DNA of 7,415 nt from Hyphomicrobium sp. Lineage in GTDB: Bacteria; Pseudomonadota; Alphaproteobacteria; Rhizobiales; Hyphomicrobiaceae. Below, piece by piece: positions 1-5,839 of the stretch (its first letter is position 1; each line of letters starts with the position of its first letter). The stretch is from NCBI GenBank assembly GCA_030609245.1, contig JAUWCP010000111.1:1-7415 (forward strand), in the 5' to 3' direction. The position numbers and the translations under genes were made by a program. The notes below the pieces were generated by a model that was not told where the DNA came from, searched no databases, and was given only the letters and a program-made list of their open reading frames with translations.

Positions 1-530
1 GGGCCCAACGTCGTCACGAGATAGCCCGGTGCGCGCACAAATTCGTCTGGCTTCATCCCGGTTTCTTCGTGCAACTCACGTGCCGTAACAGCATCTATAT
101 CGACCACTCCGGCACGTACGTCGCGCTCGTCGATGAACCCGCCGGGTGGATAGGCGAGCCCTTGATTGATGTTACCTGCCGTTTGACAACCCAGCAGCAC
201 ATGCCCTTCGGCGGAGCGAATCACCGCAGAGCCAAAACCATCACGCACACCTGCCTCGGGGTAGCCCAGCGCACGCCAGTAAAGAAAACTCTTGAAGTCG
301 CTGCGTAGAAGGGTGGCCGTGAATACGGTGTGCTCAAACATGCACGTACGCAACAGATGCACCACGCCGTCATAGAGCTTTGGACTTACCGATCGCTGCT
401 GCTCCCAGTGCTCGGCGATCTCATCGGCGTGTCGCACGGCAAAGGGCCACGCCTCCGGGGCAAGACGAAGCGCACACCGAGCCACGCGGACAACGCCTCC
501 CGGGGCGATTCTGTCGAGGCCAGCCGTCAT
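1..530 (-). CDS. NUDIX hydrolase, partial (C-terminus beyond window edge)
   Basis: Reading the minus strand from ATG at 530 gives 176 residues without a stop, running off the left edge. Residues 130-159 hold a Nudix signature: Gly130-Gly131, then Arg151-Glu152-Leu-His-Glu155-Glu156-Thr-Gly158-Met159. The REL-x-EE-x-G part is intact and would bind the divalent metal used to hydrolyse a nucleoside-diphosphate-linked substrate. The distance from the first glycines to Arg151 is longer than in the canonical Gx5Ex7REUxEExGU motif, so the first loop carries an insertion; I recall this from a group of alphaproteobacterial Nudix proteins. The N-terminal half (about residues 1-95, with a DFKSFLYWR segment) fits the helper domain of that group. 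I chose ATG 530 because homologues I remember begin close to this point; an in-frame ATG at 578 would add 16 residues, and neither has a strong ribosome binding site. Substrate is unknown. Confidence 0.85.
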   Translation of the reverse strand, partial: MTAGLDRIAPGGVVRVARCALRLAPEAWPFAVRHADEIAEHWEQQRSVSPKLYDGVVHLLRTCMFEHTVFTATLLRSDFKSFLYWRALGYPEAGVRDGFGSAVIRSAEGHVLLGCQTAGNINQGLAYPPGGFIDERDVRAGVVDIDAVTARELHEETGMKPDEFVRAPGYLVTTLG

Positions 531-915
531 GCTCGATTGTTTTTCCCCAACGCAATAGAAGACGGTGCGCGCACACATTGCGATAACATCTACGCCCACG
601 ACCTATACCCATCACGAGAAAAATAGAAATCATAGTTTCGCCGTCGGCCAACCACGTTCTGCCCACGATCGCAGAGTGAAATTCATAGTCAAGCGCACGG
701 GATACACTGAGAGCTATCGCATCCTACCCGCCTCAAGACGCGCTTTAAGTCGAGGGAGAAAACAGGACAGTCCGGATACAGCATCGGCTCGGGGGTCGAG
801 CCACGCTGGGCTGCCAGGGAGATCATTCCCACACCTGCCGCGTTTGCATCAGCACCTGCAATCGTTGGCACATAGGCTTTGGAGCTGGCGACGCAACTAC
901 CATCGCGGCGTCGCC

Positions 916-961
916 GGAGCGGACGGCGGAGGCTCCCCGCTTCTCTGCCGTCCGTTTCTTT
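916..961 (+). terminator. Terminator-like hairpin on the plus strand
   Basis: Positions 916-932 pair with 942-958 around a 9-nt loop. The core 920-927 with 947-954 is a perfect 8-bp GC-rich stem, and the flanking pairs include several G-U pairs when read as plus-strand RNA. The stem base runs into a T-rich tail at 955-961 (TTTCTTT) on the plus strand, as in an intrinsic terminator. On the minus strand the same tail is A-rich and precedes the stem, so the element is not a terminator for the minus-strand genes. No plus-strand gene is visible upstream, so what it would terminate is unknown. Confidence 0.45.
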
Positions 962-1010
962 CGCGTGCGCTCGTCTTATGGCTTTAAGTTGCCTAATGGC
1001 GAGCACTGCA

Positions 1011-1072
1011 CGGAAGGCTCGCGCGGTCGCAACCACACGTCAGCTCCCCAAAGCGACCGCGCGGGTCTTCTG
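1011..1072 (+). repeat. Long inverted repeat (possible structured RNA)
   Basis: Arms 1020-1030 and 1053-1063 are an exact 11-bp inverted repeat around a 22-nt spacer. Pairing continues outward to 1011 and 1072 for 20 pairs if G-U pairs are allowed on the plus strand. On the minus strand those wobbles become C-A mismatches, so the fold favours plus-strand RNA. No T-run follows. A smaller perfect hairpin (1073-1077 with 1081-1085) lies next to it. It sits just downstream of the intact cysteine-rich peptide gene, which is read on the opposite strand. Confidence 0.5.
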
Positions 1073-1115
1073 GCGAACGCTTCGCAACAAAAGACTCGCG
1101 CATCTGCCCTTCAGC

Positions 1116-1361
1116 TCAGAACATACCAAAGCAACCGACACCCTTCTTGCCACAGCCAAAGTAGCCCAGGATCGGTGCCGAACAGCAGAAATGACCCCTC
1201 TTACACCGCCACGTCTTGACCTTGCCAGTCACCGTCATCTTGCGGCACATGCCCGCGCGCGGGGCCTTTTTGGCCTCAGCACCCGTCATCGACCCGGACA
1301 CAACCGAGCCGCTGAATGCTATTGCCAATGCCAGCGCTAAAATCGAAAACATTCGAATCAT
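1116..1361 (-). CDS. Small secreted six-cysteine peptide, intact copy
   Basis: An 81-residue protein of a family I do not recognise. It starts with Met-Ile-Arg and a hydrophobic stretch (about residues 4-21), followed by small residues and an Ala-Glu-Ala at 28-30 that could be a signal peptidase I site, so export is likely. The mature part is basic and has six cysteines (39, 53, 59, 60, 70, 77) spaced C-x13-C-x5-CC-x9-C-x6-C, with no other cysteine; this suggests three disulfides formed outside the cytoplasm. The C-C-CC-C-C order is that of inhibitor-cystine-knot peptides, but the loops are long and the fold is not proven. The start is well supported: GGGAGG at 1372-1367 lies 5 nt before the ATG. 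A TATAAT box lies 45-50 nt upstream. A broken paralogue with identical cysteine spacing lies just upstream at 1514-1747. Role unknown; an antimicrobial, inhibitor or envelope role would be speculation. Confidence 0.8.
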   Translation of the reverse strand: MIRMFSILALALAIAFSGSVVSGSMTGAEAKKAPRAGMCRKMTVTGKVKTWRCKRGHFCCSAPILGYFGCGKKGVGCFGMF

Positions 1362-1366
1362 GACGA

Positions 1367-1372
1367 CCTCCC
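1367..1372 (-). promoter_or_regulatory. Ribosome binding site of the six-cysteine peptide gene
   Basis: GGGAGG on the minus strand, separated from the ATG at 1361 by 5 nt. It fixes the start of this otherwise unrecognised small gene. Confidence 0.75.
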
Positions 1373-1405
1373 GTTACCCACACTAAGAAGGTCACTATAA
1401 ACGAA

Positions 1406-1411
1406 ATTATA
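1406..1411 (-). promoter_or_regulatory. -10 promoter element (TATAAT) for the six-cysteine peptide gene
   Basis: A perfect TATAAT is read on the minus strand from 1411 to 1406 in an AT-rich pocket that stands out from its GC-rich surroundings. Transcription would begin near 1399 and give a 5' leader of about 38 nt. I find no good -35 hexamer at 16-18 nt spacing. A second, weaker TATAGT lies at 1399-1394. The box suggests that the intact peptide gene is transcribed separately from ilvC. Confidence 0.45.
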
Positions 1412-1482
1412 TCGTGTACGCACTAACCACGCCTCCCCATTTGGGTGCGCGTACTTGCAAGCCTCGCCTGTCCTGACTTTAT

Positions 1483-1506
1483 CCTCTCGACGCTTATAAC
1501 GAGAGG
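1483..1506. repeat. Inverted repeat between the two peptide genes
   Basis: CCTCTCG at 1483-1489 pairs exactly with CGAGAGG at 1500-1506 around a 10-nt AT-rich loop. It begins 7 nt past the stop of the broken peptide gene, where a terminator would be expected, but no T-run follows on the minus strand. It could be a weak terminator, an mRNA 3' end stabiliser or an operator. Confidence 0.4.
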
Positions 1507-1513
1507 CGGCTTC

Positions 1514-1747
1514 TCACAGACAGCCGAGCAGCTTTGAACCACAAGTGTAATAGTTCATCCACTCTGCCGAGCAGCACGGCTGATCGGTTCTGCACCGCCG
1601 GGTCTTGATCCTGCCGTTCGATTTCTTGTGTCGGCAGGTTTAGTAACGCTTCTTCGCCGGTGCAGCGAAGGATGCAGACAAGTCAAGTGGAAGCGGAGCT
1701 GCGGCAAGCAACGCTGCAAGCGCTACCCCAATACCGATACGCAACAT
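1514..1747 (-). pseudogene. Small secreted six-cysteine peptide, broken by an in-frame stop
   Basis: Minus-strand ATG at 1747, with GAGGGAG 7 nt upstream (1761-1755), opens a frame of 77 codons interrupted by one TAA at codon 36 (1642-1640) and ended by TGA at 1516-1514. Before the TAA comes a typical signal peptide (Leu/Ala-rich, residues 2-17, then Ala-Ala-Pro-Ala-Lys-Lys). After it comes a basic domain with cysteines 38, 52, 58, 59, 69 and 76. Their spacing, C-x13-C-x5-CC-x9-C-x6-C, matches the intact gene at 1116-1361 exactly, and 17 of the 39 residues from first to last cysteine are identical, including CR, KT, RC, CCSA and CG. The reading frame is otherwise undamaged, so this is a recent nonsense mutation, a sequencing error, or (less likely) readthrough. 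No internal start would restore the cysteine domain. It begins 80 nt after the ilvC stop on the same strand and could be co-transcribed with ilvC. Confidence 0.75.
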
Positions 1748-1754
1748 GGTGGGG

Positions 1755-1761
1755 CTCCCTC
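1755..1761 (-). promoter_or_regulatory. Ribosome binding site of the broken six-cysteine peptide gene
   Basis: GAGGGAG on the minus strand, 7 nt before the ATG at 1747. It supports this as the true start of the gene although the frame is interrupted downstream. Confidence 0.6.
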
Positions 1762-1827
1762 GCAGGGCTGGGATTGACCTACCGAACATGCCCCAAGTTT
1801 AAGGCGCCTAGCTGTTGTGCCCCTGCC

Positions 1828-2847
1828 TCAGTTGCGATCCTTATCCACCAGCGCCTTGGCCTTGATCCAAGGCATCATCCCGCGAAGGCGCCGGCCCACC
1901 TCCTCGATCGGGTGAGCATCGTTCATCCGCCGTGTCGCCTTGAACTTCGGCTGCCCGGCCTTGCATTCGCGAATCCATTCGGATGTAAAGGCGCCGCTCT
2001 GAATGTCCTTCAAAACCTTGCGCATCTCCGCCTTGGTGCGTGCGTCGATGATGCGCGGGCCGCTAACATATTCACCGAACTCTGCCGTGTTGGACACAGA
2101 GTAGTTCATATTAGCGATGCCACCTTCATAGATGAGATCGACAATAAGCTTCACTTCATGCAGGCACTCAAAGTAGGCCATCTCCGGCGCGTAGCCGGCC
2201 TCGACAAGAGTCTCGAACCCGGCGCGAATCAGCTCCACCAAGCCACCGCACAGGACGACTTGCTCACCAAAGAGGTCGGTCTCGCATTCCTCCTGAAATG
2301 TCGTCTCAATAATACCTGAACGCCCCCCGCCAACGGCGGAGGCATACGACAAGAAGAGATCGTGCGCGTTGCCGCTCTTGTCCTGATGCACAGCCAGAAG
2401 ACACGGCACGCCGCCACCCTTTTGGTATTCGCTACGCACGGTATGACCGGGACCCTTTGGAGCCACCATGCCGACATCGAGGTCTTCGCGCGGCTCGATC
2501 AGATTAAAGTGCACATTGAGGCCATGCGCGAACATCAAGGCCGCGCCCTTCTTCAGGTTGGCGACAAGGTGGTCCGTGTAGATGTCGGCCTGCAGCTCGT
2601 CTGGAGTCAGCATCATGACGACGTCGGCCCACTTGGCCGCTTCCGTCACCTCCATCACCCTGAGGCCTTCTTTCTCCGCCTTCTGCGCGCTCGCCGACCC
2701 CTTACGAAGGGCTACGGCGACCTCTTTCACACCGCTGTCGCGCAGGTTGAGCGCATGCGCATGGCCTTGGCTGCCGTAACCGACGACCGCGACCTTCTTG
2801 GTCTTGATGAGATTGATGTCGGCATCACGATCGTAATAAACGCGCAT
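1828..2847 (-). CDS. ilvC: Ketol-acid reductoisomerase, class I (NADP+)
   Basis: Catalyses the Mg2+-dependent isomerisation and NADPH reduction of acetolactate and acetohydroxybutyrate, the second common step of valine, leucine and isoleucine synthesis, in the cytoplasm. The 339-residue length is that of the short bacterial class I enzymes. Visible hallmarks: the Rossmann glycine motif G-Y-G-S-Q-G at 23-28; Arg48, Ser51 and Ser53, which bind the NADPH 2'-phosphate; catalytic His108 in FAHG; APKGPGHTVR at 129-138; Mg2+ ligands Asp191 and Glu195 in the TDLFGEQ segment; and Glu227 and Glu231 with Ser252 in the C-terminal knotted domain. The start is set by AGAGGGAG immediately upstream of ATG 2847. 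It lies 129 nt after ilvN on the same strand. The gap contains a strong palindrome and no leader peptide rich in branched-chain codons, so ilvC may be read from ilvN or have its own promoter. Confidence 0.97.
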   Translation of the reverse strand: MRVYYDRDADINLIKTKKVAVVGYGSQGHAHALNLRDSGVKEVAVALRKGSASAQKAEKEGLRVMEVTEAAKWADVVMMLTPDELQADIYTDHLVANLKKGAALMFAHGLNVHFNLIEPREDLDVGMVAPKGPGHTVRSEYQKGGGVPCLLAVHQDKSGNAHDLFLSYASAVGGGRSGIIETTFQEECETDLFGEQVVLCGGLVELIRAGFETLVEAGYAPEMAYFECLHEVKLIVDLIYEGGIANMNYSVSNTAEFGEYVSGPRIIDARTKAEMRKVLKDIQSGAFTSEWIRECKAGQPKFKATRRMNDAHPIEEVGRRLRGMMPWIKAKALVDKDRN

Positions 2848-2849
2848 GG

Positions 2850-2857
2850 CTCCCTCT
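2850..2857 (-). promoter_or_regulatory. Ribosome binding site of ilvC
   Basis: AGAGGGAG on the minus strand, with its last base two bases before the ATG at 2847. A strong site that supports this start and independent translation of ilvC from ilvN. Confidence 0.7.
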
Positions 2858-2896
2858 TGGATTTGGCTTGAAACAGGTTGTGGATTTTTGCAGCGG

Positions 2897-2917
2897 CGGT
2901 GCCGGGACCCGGCACCG
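2897..2917. repeat. Near-perfect palindrome between ilvN and ilvC
   Basis: CGGTGCCGGG at 2897-2906 and its exact complement at 2908-2917 are separated by a single base, giving a 10-bp inverted repeat (a 9-bp stem with a 3-nt loop in RNA). It lies in the 129-nt ilvN-ilvC gap. No T-run follows on the minus strand, so it is not a standard intrinsic terminator. It could be a partial terminator or mRNA processing element that sets the ilvC level apart from ilvBN, or a binding site for a dimeric regulator. A smaller repeat (2943-2947 with 2950-2954) lies just after the ilvN stop. Confidence 0.55.
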
Positions 2918-2976
2918 GGTGGAAAGATGGGCGAACCTACTACCGGCTCGCCGGAGAATTCAATGCATTCGCTCCT

Positions 2977-3537
2977 TCAGAGGCTCGATGGGCCGCGGCC
3001 GATTGCAGCAATACCGGTACGCGCAACCTCGACGAGGCCCAGTTCGGTCATGATTTGGATGAACTGCTCGATCTTTGAGGTGCGGCCCGTGATCTCGAAA
3101 ACAAAGTGCTCGGTCGAAGCGTCAATAACGTTGGCGCGGAAAATCTCAGCCAAGCGCAGCGCTTCGATGCGGTTTTCCCCTCTGCCCGAAATCTTGATGA
3201 GTGCCAGCTCGCGCTCCAGCGAGCGGCCCTCCAGCGTCAGGTCGTGCACGTGGTGGACGGGAACCAGCCTTTCGAGCTGATGCTTTATCTGCTCGATAAC
3301 GTTCGGTGTGCCACGCGTGATGATGGTGATGCGCGAGAGGTGCTTCTCATGCTCGGTCTCCGTCACGGTCAGCGAGTCGATGTTGTAGCCGCGTCCGGAA
3401 AACAGTCCGATGACGCGCGCCAGCACACCCGGCTCGTTGTCGACGAGCACGGACAGCGTGCGCGAGACAACCTCCTGCACGGCGCCGGGGCCGACGTAGT
3501 GGCTCTTTGGATCGCTCTTAGTGAATGTATTGACCAT
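2977..3537 (-). CDS. ilvN: Acetohydroxyacid synthase small (regulatory) subunit
   Basis: Regulatory partner of the IlvB large subunit: it stimulates the catalytic subunit and makes the holoenzyme sensitive to valine. The protein has 186 residues. An N-terminal ACT domain spans about residues 26-100; Asn34, Gly37 and Asn52 align with E. coli IlvH Asn11, Gly14 and Asn29, the valine-site residues, so feedback inhibition is probably kept. The C-terminal ALS_ss_C-type domain follows (about 105-180), ending with VEVARTGIAAIGRG, very similar to the IlvH end. Compared with E. coli IlvH there are about 23 extra residues before the ACT domain, usual in alphaproteobacteria as far as I recall. The ribosome binding site before ATG 3537 is weak (AAGAG far upstream). 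The gene starts 8 nt after the stop of the exported protein gene, so translation is probably coupled. By length it could equally be named ilvH. Confidence 0.95.
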   Translation of the reverse strand: MVNTFTKSDPKSHYVGPGAVQEVVSRTLSVLVDNEPGVLARVIGLFSGRGYNIDSLTVTETEHEKHLSRITIITRGTPNVIEQIKHQLERLVPVHHVHDLTLEGRSLERELALIKISGRGENRIEALRLAEIFRANVIDASTEHFVFEITGRTSKIEQFIQIMTELGLVEVARTGIAAIGRGPSSL

Positions 3538-3545
3538 AGGCGCGA

Positions 3546-4076
3546 CTACTCTTGTTTCTGATCCGGCTCGGGCGGCGATAGATTGTTCATGGGAGGCGTC
3601 TTCGAACCGGGAAAGAGCGTCTTGAAAAAAAGCGGGAACCCGTGCTCGTCGACGAGCTTCTTGAAAACTTCGACGTAGGACACCCGAATCTTATAGTTAG
3701 CGAACGCTGCGGTGATGCGCTGACCCATTGCACCAGCCAGCAATTGCGGGCTCGGTGCGCCTTGCCGCCTCAGCTCATCGGGCGGCACACGCGAGTAGAC
3801 GAGTGCAAGCACCTGCGTCTCCATATAGTCCTGCGCAATGCACGCCTCGAGCGCCTTGGTGTATTCTTCGGAGAGCATGTGCGTCCTATAGCAAGCATCG
3901 ATGAATTCATATGTGCGGCTGGCCCCACGTCTGCTCTGCAAGGCGGCAAGCCGCGTCGCCGCAGCCTTAATGTTGGCGATCTGATCCCACTCCGGGTTTG
4001 GCTGAGCCGGCGACGGACTGGCACCAGCAAGGAGAATGCTGGACATAAGTGCTGCAAGGATCTGGCGCGGCCTCAT
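3546..4076 (-). CDS. Small exported protein of unknown function inside the ilvB-ilvN operon
   Basis: I do not recognise a characterised family. The 176-residue product starts with Met-Arg-Pro-Arg, a hydrophobic core (about residues 6-18) and Ser-Pro-Ala at 22-24, a plausible signal peptidase I site before Gln25; export to the periplasm is likely. The mature part looks helical, with two cysteines 17 residues apart (Cys62 and Cys79, in DACYRTH and LEACIAQDY) that could form a disulfide, and a Pro-rich, charged C-terminal tail. Its ATG overlaps the ilvB stop as ATGA (4076-4073), and its stop lies 8 nt before the ilvN start, so it is an integral part of the operon. That an exported protein separates two subunits of a cytoplasmic enzyme is odd. 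I have a vague memory of similar hypotheticals at this place in other Hyphomicrobiales, but cannot confirm it. Confidence 0.85.
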   Translation of the reverse strand: MRPRQILAALMSSILLAGASPSPAQPNPEWDQIANIKAAATRLAALQSRRGASRTYEFIDACYRTHMLSEEYTKALEACIAQDYMETQVLALVYSRVPPDELRRQGAPSPQLLAGAMGQRITAAFANYKIRVSYVEVFKKLVDEHGFPLFFKTLFPGSKTPPMNNLSPPEPDQKQE

Positions 4077-5839
4077 ACCAGCACTTTGCCCTCTTCGCTG
4101 ATCGCATGCTCGACCTCTTCCTCGGTAACGTCGTCACCGAGCAGCATCTCATTGTGTGCCTTTCCGGACGGGATCATAGGGAGACAGTTGGCAAGCGTTG
4201 CCACGCGGCAGTCGAAAATGACGGGACCCTTCGTGTCGATCATCTCGCGGATCGCATCATCGAGCTCGGCGGGATTCTCGCACTTCATGCCCGTCCAACC
4301 ATACGCCTCTGCCAGCTTGACGAAGTCTGGCAGGCTTTCGGTGTAGCTGTGGGAGAGCCGATTTCCGTGAAGCAGCTGCTGCCACTGACGTACCATACCC
4401 ATGTACTGGTTGTTCACGATAAACACCTTGACCGGCAGCTCGAACTGCACGGCGGTGGATGCCTCCTGCATGTTCATCAGGATGGACGCATCGCCGGCAA
4501 TATCGATGACGAGCGACTTGGGGTGCGCCATCTGGGCGCCGATGGCCGCCGGCAGCCCATAGCCCATTGTGCCGAGCCCACCGGACGTCATCCACCGGTT
4601 GGGCTCCTCGAAACGGAAGTACTGTGCCGCCCACATCTGGTGCTGGCCAACCTCGGTCGTGATGTATGGATCACGATCCTTAGTCAGTTCGTAGAGCCGC
4701 TCAACCGCGTACTGCGGCATGATCACATCACGCGAATTCTTGTAGGCAAGCGATTTCTTTGCGCGCCACTGGTCAATCTGCTTCCACCATGCCTTGTGAG
4801 CGGCCTTGTCAAGCTGCGGCGTCTTCGATTTCCAAATGCGCAGCATGTCCTCCAGCGTGTAGGCGACATCGCCGACGATGGGGACGTCAACGCGCACGTT
4901 CTTGTTGATCGATGAGGGATCGATATCGATGTGAATCTTTTGCGAACCGGGTGAAAAAGCGTCGATGCGCCCTGTGATGCGATCATCAAAGCGCGCGCCG
5001 ACGGCGACCATCACGTCACAATCGTGCATCGCAAAATTCGCCTCGTACGTCCCGTGCATTCCGAGCATGCCCAGCCATTGCTTGTCGGAGGCGGGAAAGG
5101 CACCAAGCCCCATCAGCGTGGAGGTGATGGGATAACCGGTGAGCCTAACAATTTCCCGCAGCAGCTGACTGGCTTTGGGGCCGGAGTTGATTACGCCGCC
5201 ACCCGTATAGAACAACGGCTGCTTAGCATTGATCAACAGATCGACAGCCTCGCGCACCGCCGTCTGCTCTGGCTTCATGCGCGGCTTGTAGGTCTTGTGC
5301 GCGATATTCGACGGGCCGACGTAGTTACCGGTCGCAAATTGAATGTCCTTCGGGACGTCAACAACCACCGGACCGGGGCGTCCGGCCTTCGCGATGTAGA
5401 ACGCCTCATGGAGCACACGCGCAAGGTCATTGACGTCCTTGACCAGCCAGTTGTGCTTGGTGCACGGCCGCGTAATGCCGACCGTGTCGCACTCCTGGAA
5501 CGCATCGTTGCCGATCAGGTGCGTCGGCACCTGTCCGCAGATGCAAACAACGGGAACTGAATCCATAAGCGCGTCGGTGAGTCCGGTGACGGCATTCGTG
5601 GCACCCGGGCCAGACGTGACGAGCACCGCGCCAACCTTGCCGGTCGAGCGGGCATAGCCTTCGGCCGCGTGCACAGCCCCGCCCTCCTGGCGCACGAGCA
5701 CGTGCTTGACCTTCTCCTGCTGGAAAAGCTCGTCATAGATCGGCAAAACCGCGCCGCCAGGATAGCCAAAGATGTGCTCGACACCTTGGTCGCAGAGCGC
5801 CGCGATCACCATCTCGGCGCCCGTCATCGTGCGTGCCAT
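4073..5839 (-). CDS. ilvB: Acetohydroxyacid (acetolactate) synthase large subunit
   Basis: ThDP-, Mg2+- and FAD-dependent enzyme that condenses pyruvate with pyruvate or 2-oxobutyrate, the first common step of branched-chain amino acid synthesis. The 588 residues from ATG 5839 fit the family. Order of domains: N-terminal ThDP (PYR) domain, about residues 5-170, with IFGYPGGAVLPIYD and catalytic Glu52 in RQEGGAVHAAEGYAR; central FAD/nucleotide domain, about 190-330, with TLMGLGAFP; and C-terminal ThDP (PP) domain, about 390-540, with the metal motif from Gly449-Asp450-Ala451-Ser452 to Asn476-Asn477. The frame stays open upstream to a TTG at 5962, which would add 41 residues, but that extension is Arg/Ser-rich and unlike the family, so I prefer 5839 (GGGGCGGG just before it); ATG 5827 is also possible. 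It begins 125 nt after miaA. It may also be annotated ilvI or ilvG. Confidence 0.96.
   Translation of the reverse strand: MARTMTGAEMVIAALCDQGVEHIFGYPGGAVLPIYDELFQQEKVKHVLVRQEGGAVHAAEGYARSTGKVGAVLVTSGPGATNAVTGLTDALMDSVPVVCICGQVPTHLIGNDAFQECDTVGITRPCTKHNWLVKDVNDLARVLHEAFYIAKAGRPGPVVVDVPKDIQFATGNYVGPSNIAHKTYKPRMKPEQTAVREAVDLLINAKQPLFYTGGGVINSGPKASQLLREIVRLTGYPITSTLMGLGAFPASDKQWLGMLGMHGTYEANFAMHDCDVMVAVGARFDDRITGRIDAFSPGSQKIHIDIDPSSINKNVRVDVPIVGDVAYTLEDMLRIWKSKTPQLDKAAHKAWWKQIDQWRAKKSLAYKNSRDVIMPQYAVERLYELTKDRDPYITTEVGQHQMWAAQYFRFEEPNRWMTSGGLGTMGYGLPAAIGAQMAHPKSLVIDIAGDASILMNMQEASTAVQFELPVKVFIVNNQYMGMVRQWQQLLHGNRLSHSYTESLPDFVKLAEAYGWTGMKCENPAELDDAIREMIDTKGPVIFDCRVATLANCLPMIPSGKAHNEMLLGDDVTEEEVEHAISEEGKVLV

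Larger units (their letters stand above)
531..1115. other. Intergenic stretch with clustered inverted repeats, no convincing gene
   Basis: This 585-nt stretch between the NUDIX gene and the intact cysteine-rich peptide gene has open frames on both strands, but none shows recognisable domains, a ribosome binding site or protein-like composition. It contains four inverted repeats: 786-791 with 797-802 (6 bp, 5-nt loop), 887-894 with 908-915 (8 bp), 916-932 with 942-958 (17 bp including G-U pairs) and 1011-1030 with 1053-1072 (20 bp including G-U pairs). No tRNA, rRNA or CRISPR array is visible. The promoter of the NUDIX gene should lie near 580-700, but I cannot fix it; a CTTGAC on the minus strand at 693-688 lacks a matching -10 box. 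Confidence 0.6.

Noticed and set aside
183..188. TTGACA on the plus strand
   Set aside because: It lies within the NUDIX coding sequence and has no -10 box at 16-18 nt.
800..845. Resemblance to a cobalamin riboswitch box (GCCAGGGAGA...CCTGCC)
   Set aside because: The spacing between the two halves is wrong, other conserved segments are missing, and no B12-related gene follows.
689..1036. Minus-strand frame of 115 codons with a protein-like segment (AYVPTIAGADANAAGVGMIS)
   Set aside because: The first part is Arg-rich noise over the hairpins, no start signal is present and I recognise no family. A decayed gene fragment cannot be excluded.
565..1340. Overlapping plus-strand frames between the NUDIX gene and the peptide gene
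   Set aside because: Compositions are Arg/Ser/Pro-rich and low in structure, there are no ribosome binding sites, and the longer one covers the well-supported intact peptide gene on the opposite strand.
1660..2319. Plus-strand open frame of 219 codons
   Set aside because: It lies antisense to ilvC and the broken peptide gene and shows no domain or ribosome binding site; ilvC is certain on the other strand.
4049..4915. Plus-strand open frame of 288 codons
   Set aside because: It is the antisense shadow of ilvB, produced by the codon bias of a GC-rich gene.
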